Shown here piece by piece: positions 14,201-26,700 of a stretch of DNA of 64,000 nucleotides. The DNA comes from Malurus cyaneus samueli. Taxonomy: Eukaryota; Chordata; Aves; Passeriformes; Maluridae. The stretch covers positions 30,415,449 to 30,479,448 of the forward strand of contig CM019236.1 in assembly GCA_009741485.1 (NCBI GenBank), in the 5' to 3' direction. Under the pieces are notes generated by a model, which did not search any database, was not told where the DNA came from, and saw only the letters and a program-made list of their open reading frames with translations. Every line of letters starts with the position of its first letter. The stretch's first letter is position 1. The position numbers were made by a program, and so were the translations under genes.

Positions 14201-15741
14201 AAGTGAAAAACCCATTTTCTGGAGTTCCCTTTTTATACATATACCATTTACAGTATTTCACATTTGACAATTTATTAAAAAAAAGAAGAAAAGATTGGTT
14301 TAAGTTAAAAAGTCTTGGCCATTCTGTCATAATTCTCACCATGGTTGAAATATGCTGGTGTTAAAAAACAAATGTTCTATTGCCAGTTGTGTTTTTGAAA
14401 AGCAAGCAGCTTTATGCAACACACGACAATGATTTTCCAGCAACAGTTTGACAGTGCATGGGCCCCGTAGTTGAAATTTTTTGCTCTAATCTTTGTTTAT
14501 AGTAGAAGTAAATAATCCAAACAAAGAACATTCCACTATGCAGGACTGATGGCTTTGTGATAAGGCAGAGCCTGGCACGAATGACAGAGCCAGCAGTCCA
14601 TTGAGGTAAAAAACAGCACTCTGATAAGTAAAACTGTCTTCTGATTTATAGACCTTAAGTTGGCTTTTTAACCCTTGAATCATGAAAAGCTGCACCATAC
14701 CACGGCTGGTGAAGAAAGGCATGTAAAAGAAAAAAAGTAAAAAAAATTAAAGAATTTTAAAAGAAAAACTGTAGTGTCTAATATGCTACTTTTACCCCCA
14801 GAAAATCACCTCCAACCTGAATTTTAAATATACTACATGTAAGAACATTTTCTAGTGATCAATTTTTGTATTGGACACAGAACTTCTAAAAGAACATTTG
14901 AAAAACGAAACCATTTAAGATTAATCCTTTCTTTGTTTACACAGAAATAAATGGGCTTGAAAAAATAATGAATATTTATCTTGCAAAATTTAGAGATGAT
15001 GTCAGATACAACATAATACATGGCCTTTGGTGTCAGTCATATCTTCAGTATATAAGTCCTAAGAGACTCTGGTCCTCAGGCAGATTGAAAACTTTCAGTT
15101 CTTCCACACAGTATTTCCAATAGTTAATTCAATTGTTAATATTTAATAGCAAACAGCCCTGAGAACTGCTGCAATCCTTTTCCAAAGAGCTCCTAAATGC
15201 AGAAGACAGTTATATATTTGCATATATGAATAATCACTTAATAAACAATGTTATTTGATTTTCAACTCTCCCCCCAGCATTCAAGATATAGATAAGCAGA
15301 CTCTTGCTCTCAGAATTCATGTGACTTTTTGACCATCAGACCCAAATAATTAAATGTACAATCCCACAACAGTCTTAATATCTGAAACTGCAGCTTGCCA
15401 ATTCTTTTTCCAATGTGTCTTATTAGCTGACAAGCACCTGTACTTCACAAGAGATGAGAGGTAGCTTATTCATAAATTAGGATTTGTGTACTGTGTTTGA
15501 AAGGAAAAAAAGACCTGGAAGGGTAGTTAATAAACAGTGCCACAGCATCAAAGTTACATTCTGGAAATGGAACAATGAATTTTCAGGGCATCAAATTCTA
15601 ACAAGACAAAAATCCACACAACTTAGGTTCTTGAATTACAGGTTCTTGAATTACAACCTCCTAGTTCCCAAATGCAAATATGCTTGTACACAGACTTAGT
15701 ACAATCTCAACTAAATCACCTTTAGGTCTATGAAAATTTCA
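8250..15741. repeat. Right copy of the 8.2-kb direct duplication
   Basis: This is homologous to 1-7535 in the same orientation. Long stretches appear base-identical (for example 10560-11230 and 12330-14030). Differences are confined to short clusters: 9329-9339, 10369-10551, 11240-11257, 12180-12215, 12301-12327, 12637, 14037-14092, 14279-14345 and 14730-14760. The net difference is 43 bp, most of it at 10369-10551. After 15741 the sequence becomes unrelated to the left copy. There is no gene content. Confidence 0.95.
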
Positions 15742-17820
15742 AGGCATTTCAGAAAATTTTCTCTGTTATTCAATCTGTGCCAATTAAGCATTTTTCCAAT
15801 GAGATCAGATACCAAGACTAGAAACCATCCCAAAGAGCTGAAATTCCTACAAGATCTATTGTACAATTCAACACCATACTATACCTCTGCCTCAGTTTCC
15901 TCTGTAATGCTGGGTCGCACCAGAAAGGGCACTGAGAGAGGACTCTTTCTGCAGGCTTTTCACAGTAATCAATAATGTAATAGGATCTGCAAAGACATAC
16001 TCAAGACAAGAATGTAATAGGCTCTACTTAATATTTCCTTCCCAAACATAATTTCACAGGAGAGGTGGTGAAAGAGACCCTGAGATGTGTTTCCTTCTCA
16101 TTTCCTATAAGCCTGCTGTAGATGGACAAGTCATTGCCATGCCAGACCAGGAATGAGAAGCTGGTTTGTTGCCCTCAGCGGCGCGGTGCTTTTCAGTGCT
16201 GCCTATAGTTCCCTAGTAAGTTAGGAGTTATAAATATAATGGTTAATACAAATATTTCACATTTTAGAACACTATTTTAATGATCATTAATATTTAAAAT
16301 ATGAAAAACTCTTTATCAATATTTTGACCTAACTTAAAATAATTAGACCAAACTTTTCATCAGAAAACTTACCACTTGAAAATGCACCTCCCTTTTCAAA
16401 GAGTACTTCTATTAGCTGTCTGAGTATCTGTACATGGCAGTCATTAATTGAAATGTATATCAAATAAATTCCTATAAAATTCCTTTTTTTTTTTTTTTGA
16501 GACTGGATAGTTCTTTCGTTTTGTATAGTTTTGTTGAAGAATTGGAACCAAAAACGTTTGCAAAATGATCTGCCCCTCTTCTACGTATCTAACTGATTTG
16601 GTACAGCACAGAAGATCAGCAGTCAGCAAGGGCAAAATTAGGCATGTATTTCTCATTCTTCATAATCTAACATGGCCTTTAATAAGCCAATATAGTCAAA
16701 GCCTGTGAATCTATTTCAGTATATAAACCCAGAGGTTATAGTAAAATTTTACGAATAATTTAATTTACATAAGCCAAAACCAGTTCTTTCACTAGGACGG
16801 GATGATTCTGATGTATCACCAAAAATTAAAACAAAGCACCATAAAATTTCAGGTTTGTACCAGTTTGATTTTGTGGACCACAAAGTGAAAAAAAAATACA
16901 ACTTCAGCATCTGATAAATTTGCTACTGTTAAAAAAATTGTTTTATTAACCTTTTATTTTGTCTCAGATACCAAAATAAAGGCATTAAATTACTTCATGA
17001 TAGGACAGCTTCCACATAAACAGAAATATTTAATAGTTTCAATGAGAATTAAAAATAAAACCTCCTTCTAGCCTTTCATTAAACACGAAATTATGGGAGC
17101 TGAAAGAAACCACAGCCTGACATTCTTCCAGTGATTGTAATAAAATACTTCTGAACATGACCAAAACAAACAAAAAAAAAAAGCAAAAAAACAAGCGTTA
17201 AAAAAGTATAAAGCAATCAAACCAATCAGAGAAGAGCAGTAGTCACCTGAGTCAAGTAAAATAAAAGGACTGCTTGTGCCCAATATTTTGGAAGAAATTG
17301 TTCAGGAACAGTTCATCCATGTGAAAATCTGAATCATATAAGGCTGCAAAGGTCAGTGAGACCTCTGGTGATCAAGTCAGCAAGTACCAGCCACAGATGC
17401 TAGACTGTTTTGAAGCAAAATTAAAGTGTAGACGCCACAAACCCTATTATTTATAAACAGCAAGAAATACCCAGATTCTTTTTTTATAAGCTGATACCAG
17501 GAGCACCAACTATCACTTTGAGGGTGATAATGTTAAAGATGCTGAAAACTTCCTGTTCCAAACATCTGCTTCCCTTTGCCTGCCTTGAGCATGTTTGCGC
17601 TGCGCTTCTGGCCTGTGCCAAGTGTCAGTTTCAGGCTGAAAAAGTAAAAGTACTTCTACTGCAGTAGTAGAAGCATTAATAAAGAGTCGAGTATCAACAG
17701 TTAATTTATTTCTCGTTATTGGCTGAACAATGTGCATGAACATTGCCAGGAATGTTGATTTCACAAGGTATTAGTGAAAACAAGCTCAAGCATTGTCAAG
17801 GCGGGGCAAAAGCCTGTTTG
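15742..17820. other. Unique intron segment between clusters 1 and 2
   Basis: This is single-copy AT-rich sequence with a poly-T of 12 or so bases near 16487-16498 and an A-rich run at 17170-17190. The stretch 16060-16220 is less AT-rich and is listed separately. No reading frame resembles a known protein. Confidence 0.7.
16060..16220. promoter_or_regulatory. Candidate conserved non-coding element
   Basis: This is a GC-richer, low-repeat patch in otherwise AT-rich intron. It includes gcggcgcggtgc around 16179-16190, CpGs that are rare nearby, and no TE similarity I recognise. BNC2 introns are known to carry conserved enhancers, so this is a candidate on composition alone. Confidence 0.25.
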
Positions 17821-20138
17821 CATACAAAAGCTTCTGCAGCATCACAATAGAGCTCTAGAGCTACATTCCCTAAAGCTTCAGTCAGAATTGAAGGTGCACC
17901 AGCCTGATGTGGCTGGGGGTAAGGAGGCAGTTTTTTGCAAATGTTTGTTCTTACAACCAGGAAGGGAAAACTGATGACTGCAAGGGAGAAGAGATTTCTG
18001 GCAGATACAGAGACCAGGAATTCAGATCATTTATCAGGGAGAAAACAGTACTGGAAAAGAGCACTAGTGCTGGGGATGGTGAATTCAGTTGGAGATTCAT
18101 TATGGGGTTTGCGCCATGAACAAAACAGAGAAGATGACAGGAACAGGAAGGAGATAAACCTCATATGGAACAAACTGCATTGTGGCTCTGAAGGTTCCTC
18201 TATACAAATGGACCATGAGCATAAGAATTTCCTGTATCTTCCTTTAAAAATGGCAGCATCTGTATTACGGGACGTTAATTCTGCCCAAGCATGCACTCAG
18301 TCATGGCATTTCTAACCTTGTAAGGCTCTTTAGATTGCTCCTGTTATGATTGGTCCTTTCTCTGTGATTCAGGTAAATGTAATTTTGGGATGCAGTGAAG
18401 TATTTAAAGTTGTATTCTTCTCTTTTAATACCCACCACTTAAAGAACCTGGTAGGATAAACTCCTACTCTGTCAGTACAGAAAATATGGCATTTCTAAAT
18501 CACAACTCAGACTATCATTTTACACATCTGCTGCAGGGTAACATAAATCTCATTACAGAAGAACCAGTTTGTTTTTTTTTTTTCCCCTGACAGGAAAAGA
18601 AATCTACATGATCAGCTCATGTGGAAGAACAGCTACATCTCCAGAGTCAGGCAAGCTGAACTGTGCCCCTTAGAACAGAATGGCAAGGTCTGCAAAATGC
18701 TCACAACTGACACCAAACAAACACTGAATGGACCAAACATTGCATTATTTTCTGTTTCCTGAAGATCTGGCAAAATCAACATCAAAAGAAGGGGCCAAAA
18801 TATATCTCTTTTCTAAGATGCTTTTCAGCATCTTACAGGGTAGAAATAAAACCACCTATTTAAGGATGGAGTGAAAAATATATCATCACTGTTTTGGAAC
18901 TACCGATTTCTTACCTATTTCAGTGATTAACACAGACAAGACCTAAAGTAAACCAGCACTTCTGTTCCAGAGGTTATATCAGGGAGAAAAGGAATTCCTG
19001 GAATAATCCATTAGAAGGACAAAAGAAATAGTGAATAGCCCCTATTGACAAGAAAACAAATAAACAAAGGAAAACCAACCCCAAACAAACAAACAATAAA
19101 CACCACCACCACCTTCCCCTTCCACCAGCATGTGCTCATGGAATCAAGAAACACATCATGCATGTGCATGCCCAAGGGCAGGGCATCAAAGCAATCCCAG
19201 GTACAGAATTTCCTGACTACTGGAAAACAATTTGAATATACTCTAATTGTGCTCTGTGTGATACTTACACAGAGTAAAACAACAGAATCTGTACTAAAGA
19301 GACTGCATGTATATATATCTTGTATAACTTTCGAGGACGAGTTGCAGGTTTTAGATGAAATAAATAGCAGAAAAATTTCAAGAAATCGACATTAGCAGCC
19401 CGAACAAATTTTGTTGCCAAGTAACTTCAAAGTATTGCCTGTGGTTCTTTCTCTGGTGTTATTTATGGCACCTCCATCAGCCTGTATACTATTGAAGCAA
19501 AAGAACTCAGTTAGTGTATGAAATGTTAACACAAGAGGATACTTGCATGGCATGTTTGTGATACTTAATGCCAGTATTAAACATTCTCTTTTTCAGAAGT
19601 CAACATGTGCAGTTTTCCAAATTCTTTGCCTATTCCCTTTGTCTTCTATATTCAATTGCTTTTGAGAGGAAGATAATTAGAACATGCAAAACCTAGGCAT
19701 TTAATCAGATTTCTAAAAATGGAAGTTCCTCATCAACCCTTTCAAAACACTGTTGTGTCAATAAAGACACCCCCTGGCCCCTGCCACTCAAATTCCCTTA
19801 TCTTATTATTTTACACTACTTTCTCTCTGCCTGTTTTTTTCTCCTAAGAAAAACTCCTAATCTGCTGGTTTATTGAATATGGTCACCTTAAATTAAATTA
19901 TTACAAAGTACATTTATCTGAAATTATTTTCAGGTAGGAAAGGAATCCTAATGATTCTTTCAAATACCTGCTTTCTCAGGCCAGCTATACTTTTACAGAT
20001 GTTCCTCCTACTCTATCAGGTTTAGTCACAAGGATAAGGTGAGCCTAAATGTTTTTTTTAGGTAGAATACAAAATAAGACCTCCCAATTGTTCAGTCTTC
20101 ACTGCAGAGTAATAATTATTTGAAGCTTCCTCCTAGTC
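17821..20138. repeat. Cluster 2: left direct copy (2.3 kb)
   Basis: This matches 21376-23683 in the same orientation. The offset is 3555 at the start and 3545 at the end, so about 10 bp of indels have accumulated, mostly in homopolymers and an AC-rich stretch near 19060-19120. The copies separate after tcctagtc. The left copy then runs within about 16 bp into a 26-base poly-T. The content is non-coding. It includes an open frame of up to 126 codons at 17935-18315 whose frame is not maintained in the other copy. Confidence 0.93.
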
Positions 20139-20154
20139 CGATTCACGTTTTTGC

Positions 20155-20180
20155 TTTTTTTTTTTTTTTTTTTTTTTTTT
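20155..20180 (+). repeat. Poly-T tract (26 bases)
   Basis: This is an uninterrupted run of 26 T at the junction between the left direct copy and the inverted segment. Its inverted counterpart is a 26-A run at 25166-25191. Homopolymers of this size break short-read assemblies and are error-prone in long reads, and this one sits at a structural join. Confidence 0.9.
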
Positions 20181-21349
20181 CACCCCCTTTCAAATGAACA
20201 GAAACTATTTTGGGAAGAAGAAAAAGCACTTGATCAAATTAAAAATGTGGAAGATATGGGTTTTCAGAATTTGAAAACCTTTGCCGTTGCTTTATTTGTA
20301 ATATAATTATAGTTACAGGGTGGCTGCTGCAATCTAGCCCAAGTCTGGTATCATTAATGAATGAAGCACTCTCTGCAAGAGTCTTCAGCCTCAACATAGA
20401 AAATTGGAGATAAATTGGGATTCTGCGAGTCTCATGACATACATCTTCACAGATGATCTTTCCACCATGCTTACAGGGCAATCTGTGTTAGCCTTACTTT
20501 CTTTTCTTGCTTGCTCTGATCATCTCTTGTCGACTAATTCAGCTCTCTGTTCAGTCCCTGGTAAAGCTTTTCTGTGTTTTTCTCCCCGTGTTGCCTGTAA
20601 TGTATTCCCAACATAATAGTTCATTTTTTCTGCTTTACCACCAATTTTTGGGGTGGTTTTTATTTGTTCGTTTGTTTTTTAATACCACTAGCCTGTGAGG
20701 AAGGGCATTAAAAACCAGACATTTATTCTTGTTGGTCTGTCTTCTACGTAAAGCGGAAGAGAGTAAGTGAACAGGGTACAGATCTTTTTCTTGATATCAT
20801 ACCTCCCGTCTTGTCTTGGTCACTTCTGCAACAATCTAGGAGCAGCAGCCTGGGGGAGCTGGCCACTGTTTTCACTGTCAGGGAGCATTGGTTGAGATGC
20901 TTGGAACTAGGTTTGGTAAGGAGCTGAGCTGTCAAGTGATCCACATATGAAACTTGAAGAAGTAAAATGGTTTTATTGATTAACTAATTTTTCAATTCAA
21001 CCCAAGAGTGTCAACTGCCTGTCCAGTGTAATTATTCAGTAAAAAGGGGAAGGGAGAGCAAAGGAGGGAACTGGTAAGGGTAATTGGTTTTGCAATTGGC
21101 ATTGTTTTATGATATGTTTTACACCTCTCCAATGCACTGTCAGCCCCAAGTCCCTACACAGAAGTGTTCTATGTCTTTTCACAGTTAATCATATTAATAG
21201 AGAACTACAGGAGTACAAGTCCAAATTTAGTAGTTCCTCAATAGAATAAGTTTTCACGATTACACAGAAGTTTGTTAAGACTGAGTGAAAATATCACTGA
21301 AAACATTCCATTTTTACTTAGACTTGGAGCAAAGACTCCTCATCAAGCC
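20158..21349. repeat. Cluster 2: left arm of an inverted repeat
   Basis: This is the reverse complement of 24044-25210. In the clean part, mirrored coordinates sum to 45393, and 20696-21349 appears base-identical to 24044-24697. The outer part (20180-20690) matches only loosely, with many indels. The arm stops exactly where the N gap starts. I see no gene. Confidence 0.9.
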
Positions 21350-21374
21350 NNNNNNNNNNNNNNNNNNNNNNNNN
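21350..21374. other. Assembly gap, 25 N
   Basis: Exactly 25 unknown bases separate the left inverted arm from the right direct copy. A fixed 25-N filler is used by some long-read gap-closing software when the gap is over-filled. The true length and content are unknown. Confidence 0.97.
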
Positions 21375-21375
21375 C

Positions 21376-23683
21376 CATACAAAAGCTTCTGCAGCATCAC
21401 AATAGAGCTCTAGAGCTACATTCCCTAAAGCTTCAGTCAGAATTGAAGGTGCACCAGCCTGATGTGGCTGGGGGTAAGGAGGCAGTTTTTTGCAAATGTT
21501 TGTTCTTACAACCAGGAAGGGAAAACTGATGACTGCAAGGGAGAAGAGATTTCTGGCAGATACAGAGACCAGGAATTCAGATCATTTATCAGGGAGAAAA
21601 CAGTACTGGAAAAGAGCACTAGTGCTGGGGATGGTGAATTCAGTTGGAGATTCATTATGGGTTTGCGCCATGAACAAAACAGAGAAGATGACAGGAACAG
21701 GAAGGAGATAAACCTCATATGGAACAAACTGCATTGTGGCTCTGAAGGTTCCTCTATACAAATGGACCATGAGCATAAGAATTTCCTGTATCTTCCTTTA
21801 AAAATGGCAGCATCTGTATTACGGGACGTTAATTCTGCCCAAGCATGCACTCAGTCATGGCATTTCTAACCTTGTAAGGCTCTTTAGATTGCTCCTGTTA
21901 TGATTGGTCCTTTCTCTGTGATTCAGGTAAATGTAATTTTGGGATGCAGTGAAGTATTTAAAGTTGTATTCTTCTCTTTTAATACCCACCACTTAAAGAA
22001 CCTGGTAGGATAAACTCCTACTCTGTCAGTACAGAAAATATGGCATTTCTAAATCACAACTCAGACTATCATTTTACACATCTGCTGCAGGTAACATAAA
22101 TCTCATTACAGAAGAACCAGTTTGTTTTTTTTTTTTTCCCTGACAGGAAAGAAATCTACATGATCAGCTTGTGGAAGAACAGCTACATCTCCAGAGTCAG
22201 GCAAGCTGAACTGTGCCCCTTAGAACAGAATGGCAAGGTCTGCAAAATGCTCACAACTGACACCAAACAAACACTGAATGGACCAAACATTGCATTATTT
22301 TCTGTTTCCTGAAGATCTGGCAAAATCAACATCAAAAGAAGGGGCCAAAATATATCTCTTTTCTAAGATGCTTTTCAGCATCTTACAGGGTAGAAATAAA
22401 ACCACCTATTTAAGGATGGAGTGAAAAATATATCATCACTGTTTTGGAACTACCGATTTCTTACCTATTTCAGTGATTAACACAGACAAGACCTAAAGTA
22501 AACCAGCACTTCTGTTCCAGAGGTTATATCAGGGAGAAAAGGAATTCCTGGAATAATCCATTAGAAGGACAAAAGAAATAGTGAATAGCCCCTATTGACA
22601 AGAAAAAAATAAACAAAGGAAAACCACCCAAACAAACAAACAATAAACACCAACCACCACTTCCCTTCACCAGCATGTGCTCATGGAATCAAGAAACACA
22701 TCATGCATGTGCATGCCCAAGGGCAGGGCATCAAAGCAATCCCAGGTACAGAATTTCCTGACTACTGGAAAACAATTTGAATATACTCTAATTGTGCTCT
22801 GTGTGATACTTACACAGAGTAAAACAACAGAATCTGTACTAAAGAGACTGCATGTATATATATCTTGTATAACTTTCGAGGACGAGTTGCAGGTTTTAGA
22901 TGAAATAAATAGCAGAAAAATTTCAAGAAATCGACATTAGCAGCCCGAACAAATTTTGTTGCCAAGTAACTTCAAAGTATTGCCTGTGGTTCTTTCTCTG
23001 GTGTTATTTATGGCACCTCCATCAGCCTGTATACTATTGAAGCAAAAGAACTCAGTTAGTGTATGAAATGTTAACACAAGAGGATACTTGCATGGCATGT
23101 TTGTGATACTTAATGCCAGTATTAAACATTCTCTTTTTCAGAAGTCAACATGTGCAGTTTTCCAAATTCTTTGCCTATTCCCTTTGTCTTCTATATTCAA
23201 TTGCTTTTGAGAGGAAGATAATTAGAACATGCAAAACCTAGGCATTTAATCAGATTTCTAAAAATGGAAGTTCCTCATCAACCCTTTCAAAACACTGTTG
23301 TGTCAATAAAGACACCCCCTGGCCCCTGCCACTCAAATTCCCTTATCTTATTATTTTACACTACTTTCTCTCTGCCTGTTTTTTTCTCCTAAGAAAAACT
23401 CCTAATCTGCTGGTTTATTGAATATGGTCACCTTAAATTAAATTATTACAAAGTACATTTATCTGAAATTATTTTCAGGTAGGAAAGGAATCCTAATGAT
23501 TCTTTCAAATACCTGCTTTCTCAGGCCAGCTATACTTTTACAGATGTTCCTCCTACTCTATCAGGTTTAGTCACAAGGATAAGGTGAGCCTAAATGTTTT
23601 TTTTAGGTAGAATACAAAATAAGACCTCCCAATTGTTCAGTCTTCACTGCAGAGTAATAATTATTTGAAGCTTCCTCCTAGTC
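21376..23683. repeat. Cluster 2: right direct copy (2.3 kb)
   Basis: This is a direct repeat of 17821-20138. It begins one base after the N gap and ends with tcctagtc, after which it continues into unique sequence rather than poly-T. The differences from the left copy are short homopolymer indels, for example ggg against gggg near 21659 and the A and AC runs near 22600-22660. Confidence 0.93.
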
Positions 23684-24043
23684 TCCTTTATCTTTATGTT
23701 TTTAAAATGATCTGGTGATGCTCATCACACTGGTGTTATTTTTTTGAGAGTTGATTATTTCTTTCATGAAAAAAACCCTTTTAAGTTCTTATACCTCCCT
23801 TTCCCTTTCTTAACCAAAGCTGTAATCCAATACCTCTTTTCCTGACTGAAAAATTTTCTCTTTCCCAACAAGAACTGCAGATGAAACTATGGAAGAAACA
23901 CCTTTGAATATTCAAAAGAAGGGTGAAAAAAAATTGCAGGTTCAGGTCTGTGGTTCTCCTTAGGCAGAACAATATCTTTAATTCTGAAGGGGAAAAGGAA
24001 TTTTGGCTAACAGGCATATTGGATATATTTACCTCCTTTTCAG
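23684..24043. other. Unique 360-bp segment within cluster 2
   Basis: This is single-copy sequence between the right direct copy and the right inverted arm. It is AT-rich with several short A runs. If the left arrangement is a misassembly, this stretch is the genuine link between the 2.3-kb segment and the 1.2-kb segment. Confidence 0.75.
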
Positions 24044-25210
24044 GGCTTGATGAGGAGTCTTTGCTCCAAGTCTAAGTAAAAATGGAATGTTTTCAGTGAT
24101 ATTTTCACTCAGTCTTAACAAACTTCTGTGTAATCGTGAAAACTTATTCTATTGAGGAACTACTAAATTTGGACTTGTACTCCTGTAGTTCTCTATTAAT
24201 ATGATTAACTGTGAAAAGACATAGAACACTTCTGTGTAGGGACTTGGGGCTGACAGTGCATTGGAGAGGTGTAAAACATATCATAAAACAATGCCAATTG
24301 CAAAACCAATTACCCTTACCAGTTCCCTCCTTTGCTCTCCCTTCCCCTTTTTACTGAATAATTACACTGGACAGGCAGTTGACACTCTTGGGTTGAATTG
24401 AAAAATTAGTTAATCAATAAAACCATTTTACTTCTTCAAGTTTCATATGTGGATCACTTGACAGCTCAGCTCCTTACCAAACCTAGTTCCAAGCATCTCA
24501 ACCAATGCTCCCTGACAGTGAAAACAGTGGCCAGCTCCCCCAGGCTGCTGCTCCTAGATTGTTGCAGAAGTGACCAAGACAAGACGGGAGGTATGATATC
24601 AAGAAAAAGATCTGTACCCTGTTCACTTACTCTCTTCCGCTTTACGTAGAAGACAGACCAACAAGAATAAATGTCTGGTTTTTAATGCCCTTCCTCACAG
24701 GCTAGTGGTATTAAAAAACAAACAAACAATAAAAACCACCCCAAAAATGGTGGTAAAGCAGAAAAAATGAACTATGTATGTTGATCATTACAGGCAACAC
24801 GGGGAGAAAAACACAGAAAAGCTTTACCAGGGACTGAAAAGAGCTGAATTAGTGACAAGAGATAATCAGAGATGCAAGAAAAGAAAGAAGGCTAACAAGT
24901 GCCCTGATAAGCATGGTGGAAAATCATCTGTGAGATGATGTCATGGCTCGCAGAATCCCAATTTTTTCAATTTTCTATGTTGGGCTGAAGATCTTGCAGA
25001 GAAGTGCTTCATTCATTAGATCCAGACTTGGCTAGATTGCAGCAGCCACCTGTAACTATTTTTAAAATAAAGCACCAAGGTTTTCAATTCTGAAAACAAT
25101 TTCAATTTTATAATCAAGCTTTTCTTTTCCCAAATTAAGTTTTCTGTGTTCATTGAAAGGGGGTGAAAAAAAAAAAAAAAAAAAAAAAAAAGAAAACGTT
25201 GAAAAGCTTT
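24044..25210. repeat. Cluster 2: right arm of the inverted repeat
   Basis: This is the reverse complement of 20158-21349. The inner 650 bp appear identical. From about 24705 to 25165 similarity drops, with many single-base insertions, deletions and substitutions, until the poly-A at 25166-25191 that mirrors the left poly-T. Weak similarity (aaaacgt) persists a few bases beyond the poly-A. Confidence 0.88.
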
Positions 25211-26179
25211 AATTCCAGACGCTGCAGGAAACTTTTTTTCTGAATCGAAGCATCTAACTTTTTTGAGGGTCACTTACTACCATTAGGAAAGACTGAAACA
25301 AAAAGTCATGTGTAAAGACTAACTACCTCACCATGTGGCCAAATAAGCTTGATTCCCATCTTGCAGTGATTAATGGAACTTGATTGATTTCAGGAACTCT
25401 TCTCTTTCACACTGGAACAGCTACTATTGTTTATTCTGACTCAAAAAAACCCCAAAAAATTCTTACAGTGAGAGGGCTGACTAGACTCTTACTATATGCC
25501 AGAAAGTAATTCACTCCCTCAGAACTGATTTGGACATCCATTGCTTCAGCATGAGCTCAGAATATTAAAAGACAACGAAATGTGAAATGAACTTACAATT
25601 GGAAACAAGATCTTCACACAACAGAATTTTAATTTTTTTTTTTTTAAGGGGACTTCTTAAGATCTGCTACAATGGCACTGGAAAAGATTTGGAAATTTCA
25701 GAAAAATGTACTGTCTTGATTTTCTGTTACAGTGACATTTGACTGATTTACATTCTTTTGGATTTTGCACTAACCAGCACCTTTATTATGTGACCTTTAT
25801 TCTGGATGGCCTCCAAGGTACTATATACAATAGCTGCTTCCACACCACTACCTCAGCTACAAGCCAGCTGACTTCTGTGCTAATTGCTGGATTTGAAACT
25901 TCCTTTCCTCTACAAAGTTCCAATTAAGAGCCAAGTATTTAGAGTAGGCACTCTGGATCTAATCTGCGTTTCTAACTTTTATTCTGAAGAAAATGTTGCA
26001 GCCAGTTTTCTGCTGAGGGAGACAATTTAGCATTGACACAGTTAAAATACTCTCTACAAGTGTGTAGTAAGGAGCAACAAAATCAAGAACGCATGAAATG
26101 GAGTACCGCTATCAGAAACGCATGCTATTTGCAGAATTCTGATGTCAACAGGACCCGTAAACAAGTGTTAATATTTCTA
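25211..26179. other. Unique intron, no features seen
   Basis: This is AT-rich single-copy sequence with short homopolymers (for example T/A runs near 25630-25645). No gene, RNA or mobile element is recognisable. Confidence 0.6.
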
Positions 26180-26700
26180 GTGGAAGGAGCATCCGTGGGG
26201 AATTCAATGCAGTTAGCTGCACAGAGCAAAGAATCAGATCGGAGAGGGAATTGTGTCAGCTCCGGCATGTCGGCACTATGTGGCTGTCAGGAGTGTGAAA
26301 TGGAGCTACTTCAAAGCTGAGCAGGCTGTGACCTGAATGCTGCACGTCCGTGCACTCAGTGTGAGAGGATCAATGACAGCATTTGCTGGGCTCTAGTCAT
26401 CCCCTCTGCTAATGAAAGCAGTCCTGAAAGGCATAATGCAGGGCCTCTAGGCAGCCTAAAGCCTAGCATTAGCTGAGTTTGTTATAAGCTTGGCTGGCGA
26501 GTGCACTGAGTACCAAAGGCCCCCTCTTTTGTTGCTCTATCCCACCAACTCCCCCCGGCTGTCTGTTTAGTGTCACTCAGCTGGGATGGATCCCGTTAAA
26601 GATCTGACGCTTAGCAAGGACTCAGAGGTGTCTGGAACGCCTGCCTCTAATCATAAACACCACAGCTGGCAATGATGTGGTCGAGGAAAAAAAATCACCT
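26180..26700. promoter_or_regulatory. Candidate intronic enhancer or conserved element 1
   Basis: Base composition rises to about half G+C here, against a clearly AT-rich background, with no TE similarity or long reading frame. Motifs include a MEIS/TGIF-type TGACAG (26374-26379), two CAGCTG E-boxes (26578-26583 and 26663-26668) and homeodomain-type TAAT sites (near 26410 and 26648). This is typical of a deeply conserved developmental enhancer, but conservation cannot be seen from one sequence. Confidence 0.35.
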
